Notes: generated from the sequence alone by a model not told the origin. Numbered from the stretch's first letter, positions 14,669 through 24,551 are shown. The stretch is 64,000 bases of DNA from Trinickia symbiotica (GCF_002934455.1 NZ_PTIR01000017.1:110733-174732); one strand, 5' to 3'. Numbers and translations: made by a program.

Positions 14669-17479
14669 ATGTTCGATCAGCAAGTCGGCCGCCGTTACTG
14701 GCGCCTTTCTGCGCTTGCATTCGCGACAGCGGCAGCGTGGTCATCGCTGGCCTGCGCCGCAGCGCAGGTTCCGGCGGATGAGACGGAGTCTAGTGCAGCG
14801 GGCGAGCAGACCACGGATAAGGACCAGCAGGTCCAGCGCTTCGGTCATGTCGACGTCACGCGCAAGCGCGCAGTGAGCGGTGCGGCCGTCGCGACGAAGC
14901 AGACGCAGGACCGGGTGATGGATGTTTTGACGAAGGAGCAGATAGAAACCTTGCCGGATGCGACCGTCACCGAGGTGGTGAAGCGTGTCGCCGGCGTATC
15001 GGTGAGCTTTAACTCGGACAACGTGAACGGTCGCGACGAGGCGCAGTTCGTCGCGATACGTGGCCTCGACGCGAGCTACAACAATATCTCGTTCGACGGT
15101 GCGCCGATGGCCTCAACCGACCAGACGAGCCGCGGCGTACGCACGAATATGCTGCCGTCGTCGCTCGTCAAACAGGTGCAGGTCTTCAAGACCTGGCAGC
15201 CGGATCAGGACCCGAATGCGGTCGGCGGGTCCGTGAACATCGTCACGCGCAGCGCGTTCGACAACGGCGGCAAGCCGTATTTCAGCGCGACGGGAGCACT
15301 CGGTCATGCCGACGCAACAGGCAAGGTTCTGTCGGGGGCCGAGGGCCTCGCGCGCAAGGCGGATATGGCATGGAGCGCCACATTTGGCCCGAGCCAGGCC
15401 GTCGGCCTCGTGATCGCAGCGAACTACGAGAAACAGAACACGTATTCGCTGGGTCACATGACCACGGACAACATCTTCTACAACTTCTACAACGCGAACG
15501 GCTCGCTCGCGAACCCCGCGGCGACGGGCGGGGCGAATCTAGGCAACGGCCTCCCCGTACCCCAGCAGTTCAAATACTGGCAGTACCGCAAGAATCTCGA
15601 GCGGCAGGGCGTCGATGCGAAACTCGAAGCGAAGTTCACGCCGGACGTATACGGTTTCGTCTCGCTCGGCTACAACGTCGAGAATATGCATGAGTTGCGC
15701 GACGAGAACATCATCGACGTCGGGCGCACGACGGGGGTCTCTAGCAACCCCGTCATCAACCAAACGGCGACGTCGGGTCAGTTCGCACTCGGCGAAGCGG
15801 AAGCAGGTGTACAGCAAAGCAAGATCGACCGTACCGTGGAGAACGTCCAGGGTGGTCTCGACTGGCATCTTGGCGATGATCGGATATTGTCGTTCCGCTC
15901 CTCGTTTTCGAAGGCAAGTCAGTGGAATCCACAGACGGCTGTGAAGTACATCTACGGCAACCTGAAGTACGGTGCGTCCGGCACGCAGCCATCTATCGTC
16001 GGCATACCGGGCATGGCGACGACCTATGACACATCCGGATTCGATCCCGCCGTGAGCGTTGTGAATCCCTCCGGCTTTGTGAATCCCGCAAATTGGCAGC
16101 CGCTCTATTGGCGTACCGACAACATCCGGATCGACGACAGGGTGGGCGACCTGAAGCTCGATTTCCGCCAGAACATGGACCCCGATTCGCGCGGACTGGG
16201 CTATGCCATCGGCGTCGATTATCGCAGCCTCGGCCACAACTACAACGAAGCGTTCAACGCCTACTTTCCGACCGGCAGCGGGATGACGATGGCGGGCGTG
16301 GGCGGTGCGTCGGGGACCACGCTGCCGTACACCAATGGTCTGCCGTTCATGACCATCGACCTTAACAAGGCCTGGCAGCAACTGTTGAGCAATGGCAGCC
16401 TTGTTGCGGCGAACGTCAACAATCTCGCGAGCAGTTTGCAGAACGACTACTCGCACACGGAACAGACGGCGGCCGGCTACGCGATGGCGTCATGGCGCAC
16501 GGATCGTCTGAGCGCGATGATCGGACTGCGCCAGGACAACACGCGTCTGTCGACGACAGGCAATGTGCGCAATACGGTGGGAGGCACGACCACATGGCAG
16601 TCCGTCACTAACGATTCGAAGTACAACTTCACATTGCCGGCCGCATCGCTGGTTTTCGATGCGACACCCGCAGTGCGCCTGAAGCTCGCCGCCAGCAAAA
16701 CCATCGGCCGGCCGACCTATGACGACTACGCGCCCAACACGTCAATCTCCGAAAGCTCAGACGGGTCGCTGACCGTTGTCACCGGCAACCCGAACATCAA
16801 ACCGCGCGAATCGACGAACCTCGATCTCTCGGCGGAATGGTATCTGCCGCACTCGGGCCTCGTCTCGCTCGCAGCGTTTCACAAGCAGATCAAAAACGAG
16901 ATCTACAGCCTGACCCGCCAGGGGACGCTGTTTTACGATGGCTTGACCCGCACAGCGTCGATCACACAGCCACTCAATTCGTCGAGTTCGAAACTCGACG
17001 GCATCGAACTGAACTTCGTGCAGAGTTCGCTCGGCTGGCTTACGCGGTACCTGCAGGGCTTCGGCTTCAGCGGAAACCTCACGTTGCTAAGCGGTCGCCT
17101 GAATGCGATCACGTCATCGGGCAGCACGCGCACGATCAACCGCCTCGTCAACCAGCCAGATCAGATCCGTAACCTCAGTATCTTCTACAACTATCGCAAA
17201 TTCGGCATCACGGTCGCGTATAACTGGATCGGCACAAGCCTGCGTGCGGTTGATGCCAGCCTGCCGCGCCAGGACGTGTACTGGCAGGCGCGCAAGGAAA
17301 TCGATCTGCAGGCACGCTATGACATCGGCTCGGGCTGGCAGACGTTCTTCGAAGTCGCGAACCTGACGGGATCGCCCGTGGTCGCCGTCACCGGTCAAAA
17401 CCGTAATCTGCTGAAGGACAAGTTCTCCATCGGGCGGACCTTCTGGCTCGGTCTGACCTATACCCCGAAGCATCTTTGA
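14669..17479 (+). CDS. TonB-dependent outer-membrane receptor
   Basis: About 936 residues from the ATG at 14669 (MFDQQVGRRYWRLSAL), preferred over 14648 because GGGAAG lies just upstream. The signal peptide ends near AWSSLACAAAQ. The N-terminal TonB-box-like FGHVDVTRKR is followed by the plug domain (LTKEQIETLPDATVTEVVKR, VAIRGLDASYNNISFDGAP, NAVGGSVNIVTRSAFDNG) and a long beta-barrel ending in FWLGLTYTPKHL. The plug resembles carbohydrate-type receptors of Xanthomonas and Caulobacter rather than siderophore receptors. It heads an operon with its own ExbB-ExbD-TonB and an ABC importer, so it should import a substrate too large or scarce for porins. Confidence 0.92.
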   Translation: MFDQQVGRRYWRLSALAFATAAAWSSLACAAAQVPADETESSAAGEQTTDKDQQVQRFGHVDVTRKRAVSGAAVATKQTQDRVMDVLTKEQIETLPDATVTEVVKRVAGVSVSFNSDNVNGRDEAQFVAIRGLDASYNNISFDGAPMASTDQTSRGVRTNMLPSSLVKQVQVFKTWQPDQDPNAVGGSVNIVTRSAFDNGGKPYFSATGALGHADATGKVLSGAEGLARKADMAWSATFGPSQAVGLVIAANYEKQNTYSLGHMTTDNIFYNFYNANGSLANPAATGGANLGNGLPVPQQFKYWQYRKNLERQGVDAKLEAKFTPDVYGFVSLGYNVENMHELRDENIIDVGRTTGVSSNPVINQTATSGQFALGEAEAGVQQSKIDRTVENVQGGLDWHLGDDRILSFRSSFSKASQWNPQTAVKYIYGNLKYGASGTQPSIVGIPGMATTYDTSGFDPAVSVVNPSGFVNPANWQPLYWRTDNIRIDDRVGDLKLDFRQNMDPDSRGLGYAIGVDYRSLGHNYNEAFNAYFPTGSGMTMAGVGGASGTTLPYTNGLPFMTIDLNKAWQQLLSNGSLVAANVNNLASSLQNDYSHTEQTAAGYAMASWRTDRLSAMIGLRQDNTRLSTTGNVRNTVGGTTTWQSVTNDSKYNFTLPAASLVFDATPAVRLKLAASKTIGRPTYDDYAPNTSISESSDGSLTVVTGNPNIKPRESTNLDLSAEWYLPHSGLVSLAAFHKQIKNEIYSLTRQGTLFYDGLTRTASITQPLNSSSSKLDGIELNFVQSSLGWLTRYLQGFGFSGNLTLLSGRLNAITSSGSTRTINRLVNQPDQIRNLSIFYNYRKFGITVAYNWIGTSLRAVDASLPRQDVYWQARKEIDLQARYDIGSGWQTFFEVANLTGSPVVAVTGQNRNLLKDKFSIGRTFWLGLTYTPKHL

Positions 17480-17546
17480 CCTAGGACGGCTGGGCTGCCC
17501 CACGGGTGACCGGCCGGACACGGGATTATTTCATCAAGGACATGAC

Positions 17547-18284
17547 ATGAACATCCTGCAGCAATTTCTCAGTCTGAGCACGCAGTCGGCGGGCATCATC
17601 CCGATCCTCGCGCTGCTTTTTATCGTGGTGCTGGCCGTCGCGATCGAGCGCGTGGCGTTCTTCGCGAAGGCGGCACCCTCGGGCGCAGAAATCGATCATC
17701 GCCTCAACTCGCTCGACTTCCACGATGAACGCTCGGTGAACGAAGTTGCGACGCGCTACCGTTCCACGGTTTACGGTGCGACGTTGCAGGCTGTCGTCGA
17801 GGCGCGCTCGCTGAATCCCGACGAGATGGACCGCTATATCGACGAAGCGATCGTACGCACGTTGCCGCAACTCGACAGGCACCTGTGGATGCTCGATACA
17901 GCTGTGACGCTCGGACCGCTGATCGGGTTGCTCGGCACGATCATCGGCATCACCGAGTCGTTCAACGTGCTTGGCGCCGCAGGGCCTAGCGCGGGTGCTG
18001 TGACGGGCGGCATAAGTCATGCGCTGATCGCGACGGGCTGTGGTTTGCTCGTGGCCATTGTCGGGGTCGCGGCGAACGGCTACTTCGCCAAGCGGGTGCG
18101 GCTTGCGATGTTGTGCCTCGATCTGATCAAGCTCGCAAGCGTCAAGCGCACCCATCTGGTCGGCAGGAGCACGGCGGGTACTGCGGGTATCGCGGGCGCC
18201 GCCGATACGCGTGAGCGTCAGGAGCACGTCGCGAGCGTACGGGCGATGTCGCGCACGATGGCCTCCGATGCGTCGGGAGCATAA
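17547..18284 (+). CDS. exbB: ExbB-type proton channel subunit (MotA/TolQ/ExbB family)
   Basis: A 245-residue inner membrane protein. One membrane helix lies near residues 17-37, a cytoplasmic loop follows, then two helices containing DTAVTLGPLIGLLGTIIGIT and SHALIATGCGLLVAIVGVAA, the conserved MotA/TolQ/ExbB core with its Gly/Thr-rich proton path. It energises the TonB receptor with ExbD and TonB. The tail after residue 210 is Ala/Arg rich and variable. GGAC precedes the ATG. Confidence 0.93.
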   Translation: MNILQQFLSLSTQSAGIIPILALLFIVVLAVAIERVAFFAKAAPSGAEIDHRLNSLDFHDERSVNEVATRYRSTVYGATLQAVVEARSLNPDEMDRYIDEAIVRTLPQLDRHLWMLDTAVTLGPLIGLLGTIIGITESFNVLGAAGPSAGAVTGGISHALIATGCGLLVAIVGVAANGYFAKRVRLAMLCLDLIKLASVKRTHLVGRSTAGTAGIAGAADTRERQEHVASVRAMSRTMASDASGA

Positions 18285-18286
18285 TC

Positions 18287-18685
18287 ATGAGCCGCACTCG
18301 TTACGTCGAGTCGCACGAACCGCGCATCGAAATTGTGCCGATGATCGACATCATGATGTTCCTGCTGATTTTCTTCATGGTCACGATGTTGAAGATGATC
18401 GATGCGAGCGGCGTCAAGATCAACGTGCCGCACGCCGCATCGGCCGCCCCGCTGCCGAAGGCGACGCTCACGATCACGGTGAAGAAGGACGGCAGCCTGT
18501 TCTTCGAAGGCAAACCGGTGTCCGCTGACTTGGCGACGCAGACGATCCGTGCACGTGCGCACGACGCGAAGGTCGACGTGCTGATTGCGGGCGACAGGGA
18601 AGTGCCGCTGCAGGATCTGCTGCACGTGATGGACCTCGCGCACGCGGCGGGTGTCGACGATGTCGGCGTCGCGGCCGTGCGCTGA
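18287..18685 (+). CDS. exbD: ExbD-type energy-transducing subunit
   Basis: A 132-residue protein beginning 2 bp after exbB. The single N-terminal membrane helix carries the essential Asp in IVPMIDIMMFLLIFFMV, followed by a periplasmic domain (INVPHAASA, LLHVMDLAHAAGVDDVGVA). This is the standard ExbD/TolR architecture. It works as part of the ExbB-ExbD motor that drives TonB. Confidence 0.93.
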   Translation: MSRTRYVESHEPRIEIVPMIDIMMFLLIFFMVTMLKMIDASGVKINVPHAASAAPLPKATLTITVKKDGSLFFEGKPVSADLATQTIRARAHDAKVDVLIAGDREVPLQDLLHVMDLAHAAGVDDVGVAAVR

Positions 18686-18694
18686 GGTGCACTC

Positions 18695-19402
18695 ATGAAG
18701 ACAGTCGTTCTGGGAACGCTCGTGCCGCCCGAACCGAAGTCTGGGATGCGTTGGCCCGCTGCGTTTGTGATTGCGCTTGTCATCGAAGGTGGGCTGGTTG
18801 CGGTATTGGGACGCATCGCGGTGCAGCCTGTTGCCGAACCACCTCCGCCACCGAAGGTGATGAAGATTGTGACGATCGCCGACGCGCCCGCCCATCCCGC
18901 ACCGCCGCAGCCGGCCCGGAATGCCCCCCCCGAACCGCCGAAGCCCGCGCCTGTGCCGCACCGTCCCACGCCGGTGCGGCATGCAGCGCCCACACGCAGC
19001 GCGGCGCCTGCGCCGGCCGTGACACCCGCGCCCGTCGTCAGTCAGGGGCCCGTGACTGTGCCGCAGGCGGCGCCCGCCGTCGCACCGGACATGGAGAAGC
19101 CGACGCATCAGACACCGCCCGCCGCGCCGCAGCCACCAAAGGTCCGCAAAGGCATCGTGCCGCTGGTGCGGGTCGAGCCGGATTATCCGCCGCGCGCGAT
19201 GGCCGGCAACATCGAAGGGTCGGTGATCGCGCACGTCACGATCACGCCGGATGGGAGCGTGAGCGCTGTGAGTATCGTGCGCTCGGATCCGCCGAAGATC
19301 TTCGACCAGGTTGCAATCAACGCGCTGATGCGCTGGAAGTTTTCTCCCGGCGACGCCGATGTGATCGGGGAAGTCGCACTGCGTTTTTCGCTGAGCGAAT
19401 GA
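18695..19402 (+). CDS. tonB: TonB energy transducer
   Basis: A 235-residue protein with an N-terminal membrane anchor (AAFVIALVIEGGLVAVLG), a proline/alanine-rich periplasm-spanning stretch (about residues 48-150, many PxP repeats) and a C-terminal TonB domain with VRVEPDYPPRAMAGNIEGSV, SIVRSDPPKIFDQVAINAL and MRWKFSPGD. This dedicated tonB sits directly behind exbBD and the receptor gene. Confidence 0.94.
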   Translation: MKTVVLGTLVPPEPKSGMRWPAAFVIALVIEGGLVAVLGRIAVQPVAEPPPPPKVMKIVTIADAPAHPAPPQPARNAPPEPPKPAPVPHRPTPVRHAAPTRSAAPAPAVTPAPVVSQGPVTVPQAAPAVAPDMEKPTHQTPPAAPQPPKVRKGIVPLVRVEPDYPPRAMAGNIEGSVIAHVTITPDGSVSAVSIVRSDPPKIFDQVAINALMRWKFSPGDADVIGEVALRFSLSE

Positions 19403-19433
19403 CGCACTGAACAGACATAAACATCAGGAACAA

Positions 19434-20171
19434 ATGAAAACAGCAGGCATGAATACTATCGACGTCTCTAAAGTACCGCCCATCTCGCTGGACCATATCG
19501 GAAAGAAGTTCGATTCGAATGGCAACGTGTTGCGCTATCCCGGCAATACGCTGGTGTGTCACGTGCCTCTTTTTACACCGCTATCCGATGCGCTCGTCGC
19601 TGTGCGCGATACGATCAGATCGAGTCTGTTTGCGTCATCGCTGACCTTTCTGCCACCGGAGAGCTATCACATGACCGTGTTCGAGGGCGTCGCAGACCGC
19701 GAACGCGACAACGGCCGCTGGCCGATGGATCTGCCGCATGACGCGAGCGTTCTCGAGTGCACGCGTCACTTCGCGGCGAAGCTCGAATCGTTCGATCTGG
19801 GATGCGCGTTGCCGCTGCGTCTCAGGGTGGCCGAACGCGCGAATCAGACGCACATTGGCTGCATCAAGCTCGTACCCGTTGATGCGGCGGAAGAGCGCAA
19901 GCTGCGTGACCTGCGCACGCGGCTCGCCGAGTGTCTGTCACTCAGGACGGCATGGCACGATCACTACGAGTTTCACATCACACTGTCGTATTTGATCCGC
20001 CCGATGACGCCCGACGTCACGCGTGCGTGCCTCGATCTCGTCAGCGGCTGCTTTGCAGGTGTGGGCATGCTGTTTGACGTCATCGAATTGGGCGCGCCCG
20101 AGTTCTGCGTGTTCAATGACATGTATGCGTTCGACAACCAGTTCTTCCTGCGCCGGATCGCATCGCAATGA
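19434..20171 (+). CDS. 2H-phosphoesterase-superfamily protein (DUF1868 / 2'-5' RNA ligase-like)
   Basis: A 245-residue soluble protein with two H-x-T/S motifs that define the 2H phosphoesterase fold: HMTVFEG at about residue 78 and HITLSYL at about residue 181. This superfamily opens cyclic phosphodiesters or transfers 2'-phosphodiester bonds; DUF1868 members are uncharacterised as far as I recall. No signal peptide is visible, so it should act in the cytoplasm. Its place between tonB and the ABC importer genes implies that the imported compound, or an intermediate, has a phosphodiester or cyclic phosphate. The start at 19434 could instead be the ATG at 19449. Confidence 0.8.
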   Translation: MKTAGMNTIDVSKVPPISLDHIGKKFDSNGNVLRYPGNTLVCHVPLFTPLSDALVAVRDTIRSSLFASSLTFLPPESYHMTVFEGVADRERDNGRWPMDLPHDASVLECTRHFAAKLESFDLGCALPLRLRVAERANQTHIGCIKLVPVDAAEERKLRDLRTRLAECLSLRTAWHDHYEFHITLSYLIRPMTPDVTRACLDLVSGCFAGVGMLFDVIELGAPEFCVFNDMYAFDNQFFLRRIASQ

Positions 20172-20217
20172 GCGGCACGGTCGGGCATCGTCTCGCCGTA
20201 TCGAACGGGGGTGCGCG

Positions 20218-21534
20218 ATGATGCGTATGCCAAGCGTTGCTGTGGCTGTACTGCTCGCGCTCGGTGCGTCGCCGTCGATGGCAACAACCATCCAGTTCTG
20301 GTACGGTCATACGGGTACCGTGGCCACCGCGATCCAGACCCTGTGCGACGGGTTCAATGCGTCGTCGCCGGTGGACAAGGTGCAATGTGTGTCGCAGGGC
20401 GCGTACGAGCAGACGATGCGCAAGACGGTCGCAGCGTATCGCGCGGGCAGGCAGCCAGCGCTCGTCGAGATTTACGACGTTGGCACGGCGGACATGATGT
20501 TAAGCGGCGCCATTTATCCGATGGATGAGATGACGGCGTCGGTGGGCAAGCCGGTTGATGCATCTCTCTATGCCGATGTGGTGCGACGGTACTACGCATC
20601 GTCGGACGGGCGGCTCTATTCGCAACCGTTCGGAGTGTCGACGCTCGTGCTGTACGCAAATTCTGCGCGACTCGCCGCAGTCGGCGTGACCAGCACGCCG
20701 TCGACGTGGGAAGCGTTCGAGGCCGCGGCGCGCAAGCTGCGGGCCGCGGGCGCCACTTGCCCCGCTGTCAGCGATTATTCGCCGTGGAAACTATTCGAGC
20801 AGCCGGCGGCCGTGCAGGGCGTGCCGCTTGCGAGTGGTGCCAACGGACGACAAGGGCTATCCGCGCGCTATGTGTTCGCGGACAGTCCGCTGAACCGCTG
20901 GATGCACGACTTGCTGCGTTGGCGCAAGGCGGGGTTGCTGCTCGATGCGGCCGACACGCGCACGGGCAGCCAGGCGATCGCTTTCGCGAATGGTGAGTGT
21001 GCGATGTCGATAGATTCAACGGGAGCGATGGGCGTCATCATGAGCGTCGGCAAGGTGCGCCCGGCAGTGGGCATGATGCCTGTCTACGCGGGCACGCTAC
21101 GTTACCACACAGTGATTGGTGGCAGTTCGATCTGGGTGATGAAAGGTCAGGACCTGGCCAGCTATCGCGTCGCCGCAGCGTTTCTCGCCTTTGTGCGTGA
21201 GCGGCGAAACCAGATCGCATTTGCACTAAAGACAGGCTATCTGCCCGTTACGCGGGACGCGCAAGCGATGCTATCTACAACGTCCGATCAAAGGGACGTG
21301 GCTCTGCTGCCAATCACGGCAGGCTTGATGTCGCTCAACGAGCCGGGAAACGAAAACAATACGGGCGAACGGCTCGGCTTCTTTCCGCAGTTCCGCTCGA
21401 TCTGGTTCGAAGAGGTGCAGCATGCGTTCCACGGTGACAAATCGATGGATGATGCGCTGCGCGAGGCACAAACACATGGCAATGCGTTGCTCGCACGCTT
21501 TGAGGCAACCTACAGGGGCATGTGCCTGCCCTGA
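20218..21534 (+). CDS. ABC importer substrate-binding protein, UgpB-like (glycerol-3-phosphate/sugar type)
   Basis: About 438 residues from the ATG at 20218 (MMRMPSVAVAVLLALGAS, signal peptide cut near SMATT). The mature start TIQFWYGHTGTVATAIQTL and the segment QGAYEQTMRKTVAAYRAG match extracellular sugar-binding proteins of the UgpB type, which bind sn-glycerol-3-phosphate or glycerophosphodiesters in E. coli. Other family blocks are QPFGVSTLVLYANSARL and GGSSIWVMKGQD. It sits in the order SBP-permease-permease-ATPase, as in ugpBAEC. The UgpB resemblance fits a phosphorylated ligand but does not prove it. Confidence 0.88.
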   Translation: MMRMPSVAVAVLLALGASPSMATTIQFWYGHTGTVATAIQTLCDGFNASSPVDKVQCVSQGAYEQTMRKTVAAYRAGRQPALVEIYDVGTADMMLSGAIYPMDEMTASVGKPVDASLYADVVRRYYASSDGRLYSQPFGVSTLVLYANSARLAAVGVTSTPSTWEAFEAAARKLRAAGATCPAVSDYSPWKLFEQPAAVQGVPLASGANGRQGLSARYVFADSPLNRWMHDLLRWRKAGLLLDAADTRTGSQAIAFANGECAMSIDSTGAMGVIMSVGKVRPAVGMMPVYAGTLRYHTVIGGSSIWVMKGQDLASYRVAAAFLAFVRERRNQIAFALKTGYLPVTRDAQAMLSTTSDQRDVALLPITAGLMSLNEPGNENNTGERLGFFPQFRSIWFEEVQHAFHGDKSMDDALREAQTHGNALLARFEATYRGMCLP

Positions 21535-21589
21535 CGAAACGCGAGCGCGCTTGCCGCTGACTGCCCGACATGCAAATTTTCTATTCCAA

Positions 21590-22477
21590 ATGAAACCAAG
21601 CGCCAGATTCCCAGGCCGCCAGATACCGCTGATGCTCGCACTGCCTCAGCTTCTGCTGGTGGCTCTGTTTTTCTACTGGCCGGCCTGCAAGGCCGTCTGG
21701 TGGTCCTTTAACCTCGTGCGCCCGTTCGGCAACGGCTCGCTATTCGTTGGTTTGGACAACTATGTTCGCATCCTCTCGGACGCCACTTTCTATGCGTCTC
21801 TGCGAATTACGGCGATCTTCGCGGTCGCGGGTGTCGGTTCCGGGGGGCTGATCGCACTTGCTCTCGCCGGCTTCGCGGATCTGAACCTTCGCGGCAGCGC
21901 AGTATTCAGCAATCTGCTGATCTGGCCGTATGCGATTGCGGGCGCGGTGCTGGGCGTGATCATGCGCTTCATCGCGAATCCCATCGTCGGTCCGCTCGCG
22001 CACCTTAACGCGATCCACCCAGGATTGTGGGCGCCGCAGTCCAACGGCACAGAAGCGATTGCCGTCATCACACTTGCGTTCGCGTGGACCCAGGTTCCGT
22101 TCAATTTTGTGATCTTCCTTGCCGCACTGCGCTCGATCCCGCAAAACTATCTGGCCGCTGCCGCCATCGATGGCGCTGGCCCCGTGCGGCGCTTCTTCGA
22201 TATTAAGCTGCCCATGCTTAAACCGTTCATCCTGTTCGTGACGGTCGCCAGCATGATCGAGGCGATGACGAATAGCTTCGGTATCGTCGATACGTTGACG
22301 GCGGGTGGTCCCGCAGGGGCGACCAACATCATCGCGTACAAGATCTACTCGGACGGCTTCGTCGGGCTCGATCTGTCTGGATCCTCGACGCTTTCCGTCA
22401 TCCTTATGTTTTTCATCCTCGCGATGACGTTCGCGCAGTTCCGCGTATTCGAACGCAGACTCGACGGGGGAAACTAG
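21590..22477 (+). CDS. ABC importer permease, UgpA/MalF-like
   Basis: About 295 residues from the ATG at 21590 (MKPSARFPGRQIPLMLALPQ). Six hydrophobic segments are visible, with the EAA loop QNYLAAAAIDGAGPVRRFFD and KLPMLKPFILFVTV. This is the first of two binding-protein-dependent transport permeases; it pairs with the next gene to form the membrane channel of the Ugp-like importer. The longer frame from 21422 overlaps the binding-protein gene and is not used. Confidence 0.9.
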   Translation: MKPSARFPGRQIPLMLALPQLLLVALFFYWPACKAVWWSFNLVRPFGNGSLFVGLDNYVRILSDATFYASLRITAIFAVAGVGSGGLIALALAGFADLNLRGSAVFSNLLIWPYAIAGAVLGVIMRFIANPIVGPLAHLNAIHPGLWAPQSNGTEAIAVITLAFAWTQVPFNFVIFLAALRSIPQNYLAAAAIDGAGPVRRFFDIKLPMLKPFILFVTVASMIEAMTNSFGIVDTLTAGGPAGATNIIAYKIYSDGFVGLDLSGSSTLSVILMFFILAMTFAQFRVFERRLDGGN

Positions 22478-22479
22478 TC

Positions 22480-23397
22480 ATGGTCGAACGTCACCCGGTC
22501 CTCAGGCTGGTTGCCTATGCCGTGCTGCTGGTCGGCATCGCGTTCGCGCTCGCGCCCATCTATCTGGCAATCTGCGCGGCCTCCGTCTCGAATACATCGC
22601 TGCTGGGCGAAGGGATCGCGCTGGTACCGGGCGACCGCCTGATCGACAATCTGCACGAGGTCGCGCGCCGTACGGACCTCGGACGCATGCTGTTCAACAG
22701 CTTTGTGGTGTCGTCGGTTGTCGTGATCGGCAAACTCGCGTTGTCGTCGATCACCGCATATGCCGTCGTATACTTCCGCTCGCGGTTCAGGCACGTGATC
22801 TTCTTCGGCGTGCTGGCAACCCTGCTGCTGCCTGTCGAAGTTCGTATCGTACCGACCTATGCGGTCGCCTCCGATCTCTTCGAGCCCTTGAAGACGATCC
22901 TCCGCGCCACCCACCTCGATACCGTGCTCGCCACGCTGACGGGGCTGCAATTCACGGCATCACTGAACCTCCTGGATACCTACGCGGGCCTCACATTGCC
23001 GTTGGTCGCGTCGGCCACGGGGACGTTCCTTTTCAGGCAGTTCTATCAGACAGTGCCCGCGGAGCTGTCCGAGGCGGCGCGCCTGGACGGTGCAGGGCCC
23101 GTGCGCTTTTTCTTTGACATCCTGTTGCCGCTCTCGAGGGCCAATTTTGCGGCGCTGGGCACGATCGTATTCATCTCGACGTGGAAGGATTATATGTGGC
23201 CGCTGTTGATGACGAGCCGGCAGGACATGCGCACGATCGTACTTGGTGTCGCGAGCTTCGTGCCGACTGAAGCGAGCCAGGCGCCTGAATGGAGTCTGAT
23301 GATGGCCGCTGCGCTGGTCGGCATGGCGCCGCCGCTGGTCGCGATCGCGCTGATGCAGCGCTGGTTTGTCAAAGGTGTGACGGGAATCGGGAAATGA
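22480..23397 (+). CDS. ABC importer permease, UgpE/MalG-like
   Basis: A 305-residue membrane protein starting 2 bp after the first permease. The EAA loop is seen as QTVPAELSEAARLDGAGPVR followed by FFFDILLPLSRANFAAL; hydrophobic segments are at the N-terminus and around residues 70-110, 180-205 and 265-290. Its TGA overlaps the ATG of the ATPase gene (ATGATGA), indicating coupled translation. Confidence 0.9.
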   Translation: MVERHPVLRLVAYAVLLVGIAFALAPIYLAICAASVSNTSLLGEGIALVPGDRLIDNLHEVARRTDLGRMLFNSFVVSSVVVIGKLALSSITAYAVVYFRSRFRHVIFFGVLATLLLPVEVRIVPTYAVASDLFEPLKTILRATHLDTVLATLTGLQFTASLNLLDTYAGLTLPLVASATGTFLFRQFYQTVPAELSEAARLDGAGPVRFFFDILLPLSRANFAALGTIVFISTWKDYMWPLLMTSRQDMRTIVLGVASFVPTEASQAPEWSLMMAAALVGMAPPLVAIALMQRWFVKGVTGIGK

Positions 23398-24551
23398 TGA
23401 GTGATCGCGCAAGCAGTCGGCCGGCCGGTATCGCCGTCGAGGCCGTGACGAAGCTGTATGACGGTCACACGGTAATGGCCGACCTGAACATTGTGTTCGA
23501 GCCAGGTGAGCTGACGGTCGTGCTCGGTCCATCGGGGTGCGGCAAGTCGACCTTGCTGCGTATCGTGGCGGGGCTCGAGTCGGTCACGCACGGACGCGTC
23601 CTGATAGGCGGCGAAGATGTCACACTGCGCGCGCCCGGCGAACGCGGCTGCGCGATGGTTTTTCAGCATTACGCACTATATCCGCATATGAATGTCGAGG
23701 AGAACATCGGCTACGCTCTCAGGCTCGCGCGCTTGCCGCGCACGGAGCGCCGACGGCGTATTGGCGATGCGGCCAGCATGCTCGGGCTGACTGAACTGCT
23801 CAAGCGGCGCCCGGACCAGCTGTCTGGCGGTCAGCGGCAGCGGGTGGCGATAGCGCGCGCGATTGCACGTCAGCCCGCGATCCTGTTGTTCGACGAGGCA
23901 TTGTCGAACCTGGACGCGAAACTGCGGCACGAGATGCGTTTGGAGCTACGGCGGTTACACAAAGAAATCGGCGGAACGACGATCTTCGTAACACACGACC
24001 AGACCGAAGCGATGACGCTCGCGGATCGCATCGTCGTGATGAATCGCGGACACATCGAACAGATCGGCCCGCCGGGCGACATTTATCATCGACCACGCAC
24101 GCCGTTCGTCGCGGGCTTTATCGGCAGTCCGCCAATGAATCTGCTCGAAGCGACGTGCGCGTCGGACGGTGGCGTGGTGTTGGCGAATGGGATTGAGCTA
24201 CTGTTTGCAGAGCGGGGGTTGCCAGGCCACGGCGAGGCGGGTGGTGCCCGCATCCTTGTCGGCATCCGGCCCGAAGCGTTTGTGGTGCGGCACGACATGA
24301 GCGGTCTGGTGTGCACGGTTGAAGCGGTTGAGGATATGGGCAGTCATCGGCTGCTGTATTGCCGGCTTGGCCGCCAGCGGATCATCGCGACACAGCGGGA
24401 CGCAGCGGACTACCGGACGGGCGACCGGCTGTCTCTCGGTTATCGGCCGGAACATGTGACACTGTTTGACACCGCGACCGGCAGGCGCGTGGCGATGCCT
24501 GATATGCCGGGGCAACGGTGTGAGTCGCTGTGGTCAGGTGCGACGTTCTGA
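23394..24551 (+). CDS. ABC importer ATPase, UgpC/MalK-like
   Basis: About 385 residues. Walker A is GPSGCGKSTLL, Q-loop MVFQHYALYPHM, signature LSGGQRQRVAIARAI, Walker B ILLFDEALSNLD, and switch His in IFVTHDQTEAM. A C-terminal TOBE/MalK regulatory domain (VGIRPEAFVV, YRPEHVTLFD) completes the CUT1 (Ugp/Mal) subfamily architecture. The start codon overlaps the end of the preceding permease gene. Confidence 0.95.
   Translation: MMSDRASSRPAGIAVEAVTKLYDGHTVMADLNIVFEPGELTVVLGPSGCGKSTLLRIVAGLESVTHGRVLIGGEDVTLRAPGERGCAMVFQHYALYPHMNVEENIGYALRLARLPRTERRRRIGDAASMLGLTELLKRRPDQLSGGQRQRVAIARAIARQPAILLFDEALSNLDAKLRHEMRLELRRLHKEIGGTTIFVTHDQTEAMTLADRIVVMNRGHIEQIGPPGDIYHRPRTPFVAGFIGSPPMNLLEATCASDGGVVLANGIELLFAERGLPGHGEAGGARILVGIRPEAFVVRHDMSGLVCTVEAVEDMGSHRLLYCRLGRQRIIATQRDAADYRTGDRLSLGYRPEHVTLFDTATGRRVAMPDMPGQRCESLWSGATF

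Noticed and set aside
15539..16456. 305-codon frame antisense to the TonB receptor gene
   Set aside because: A shadow of a clear TonB-dependent receptor; no family resemblance.
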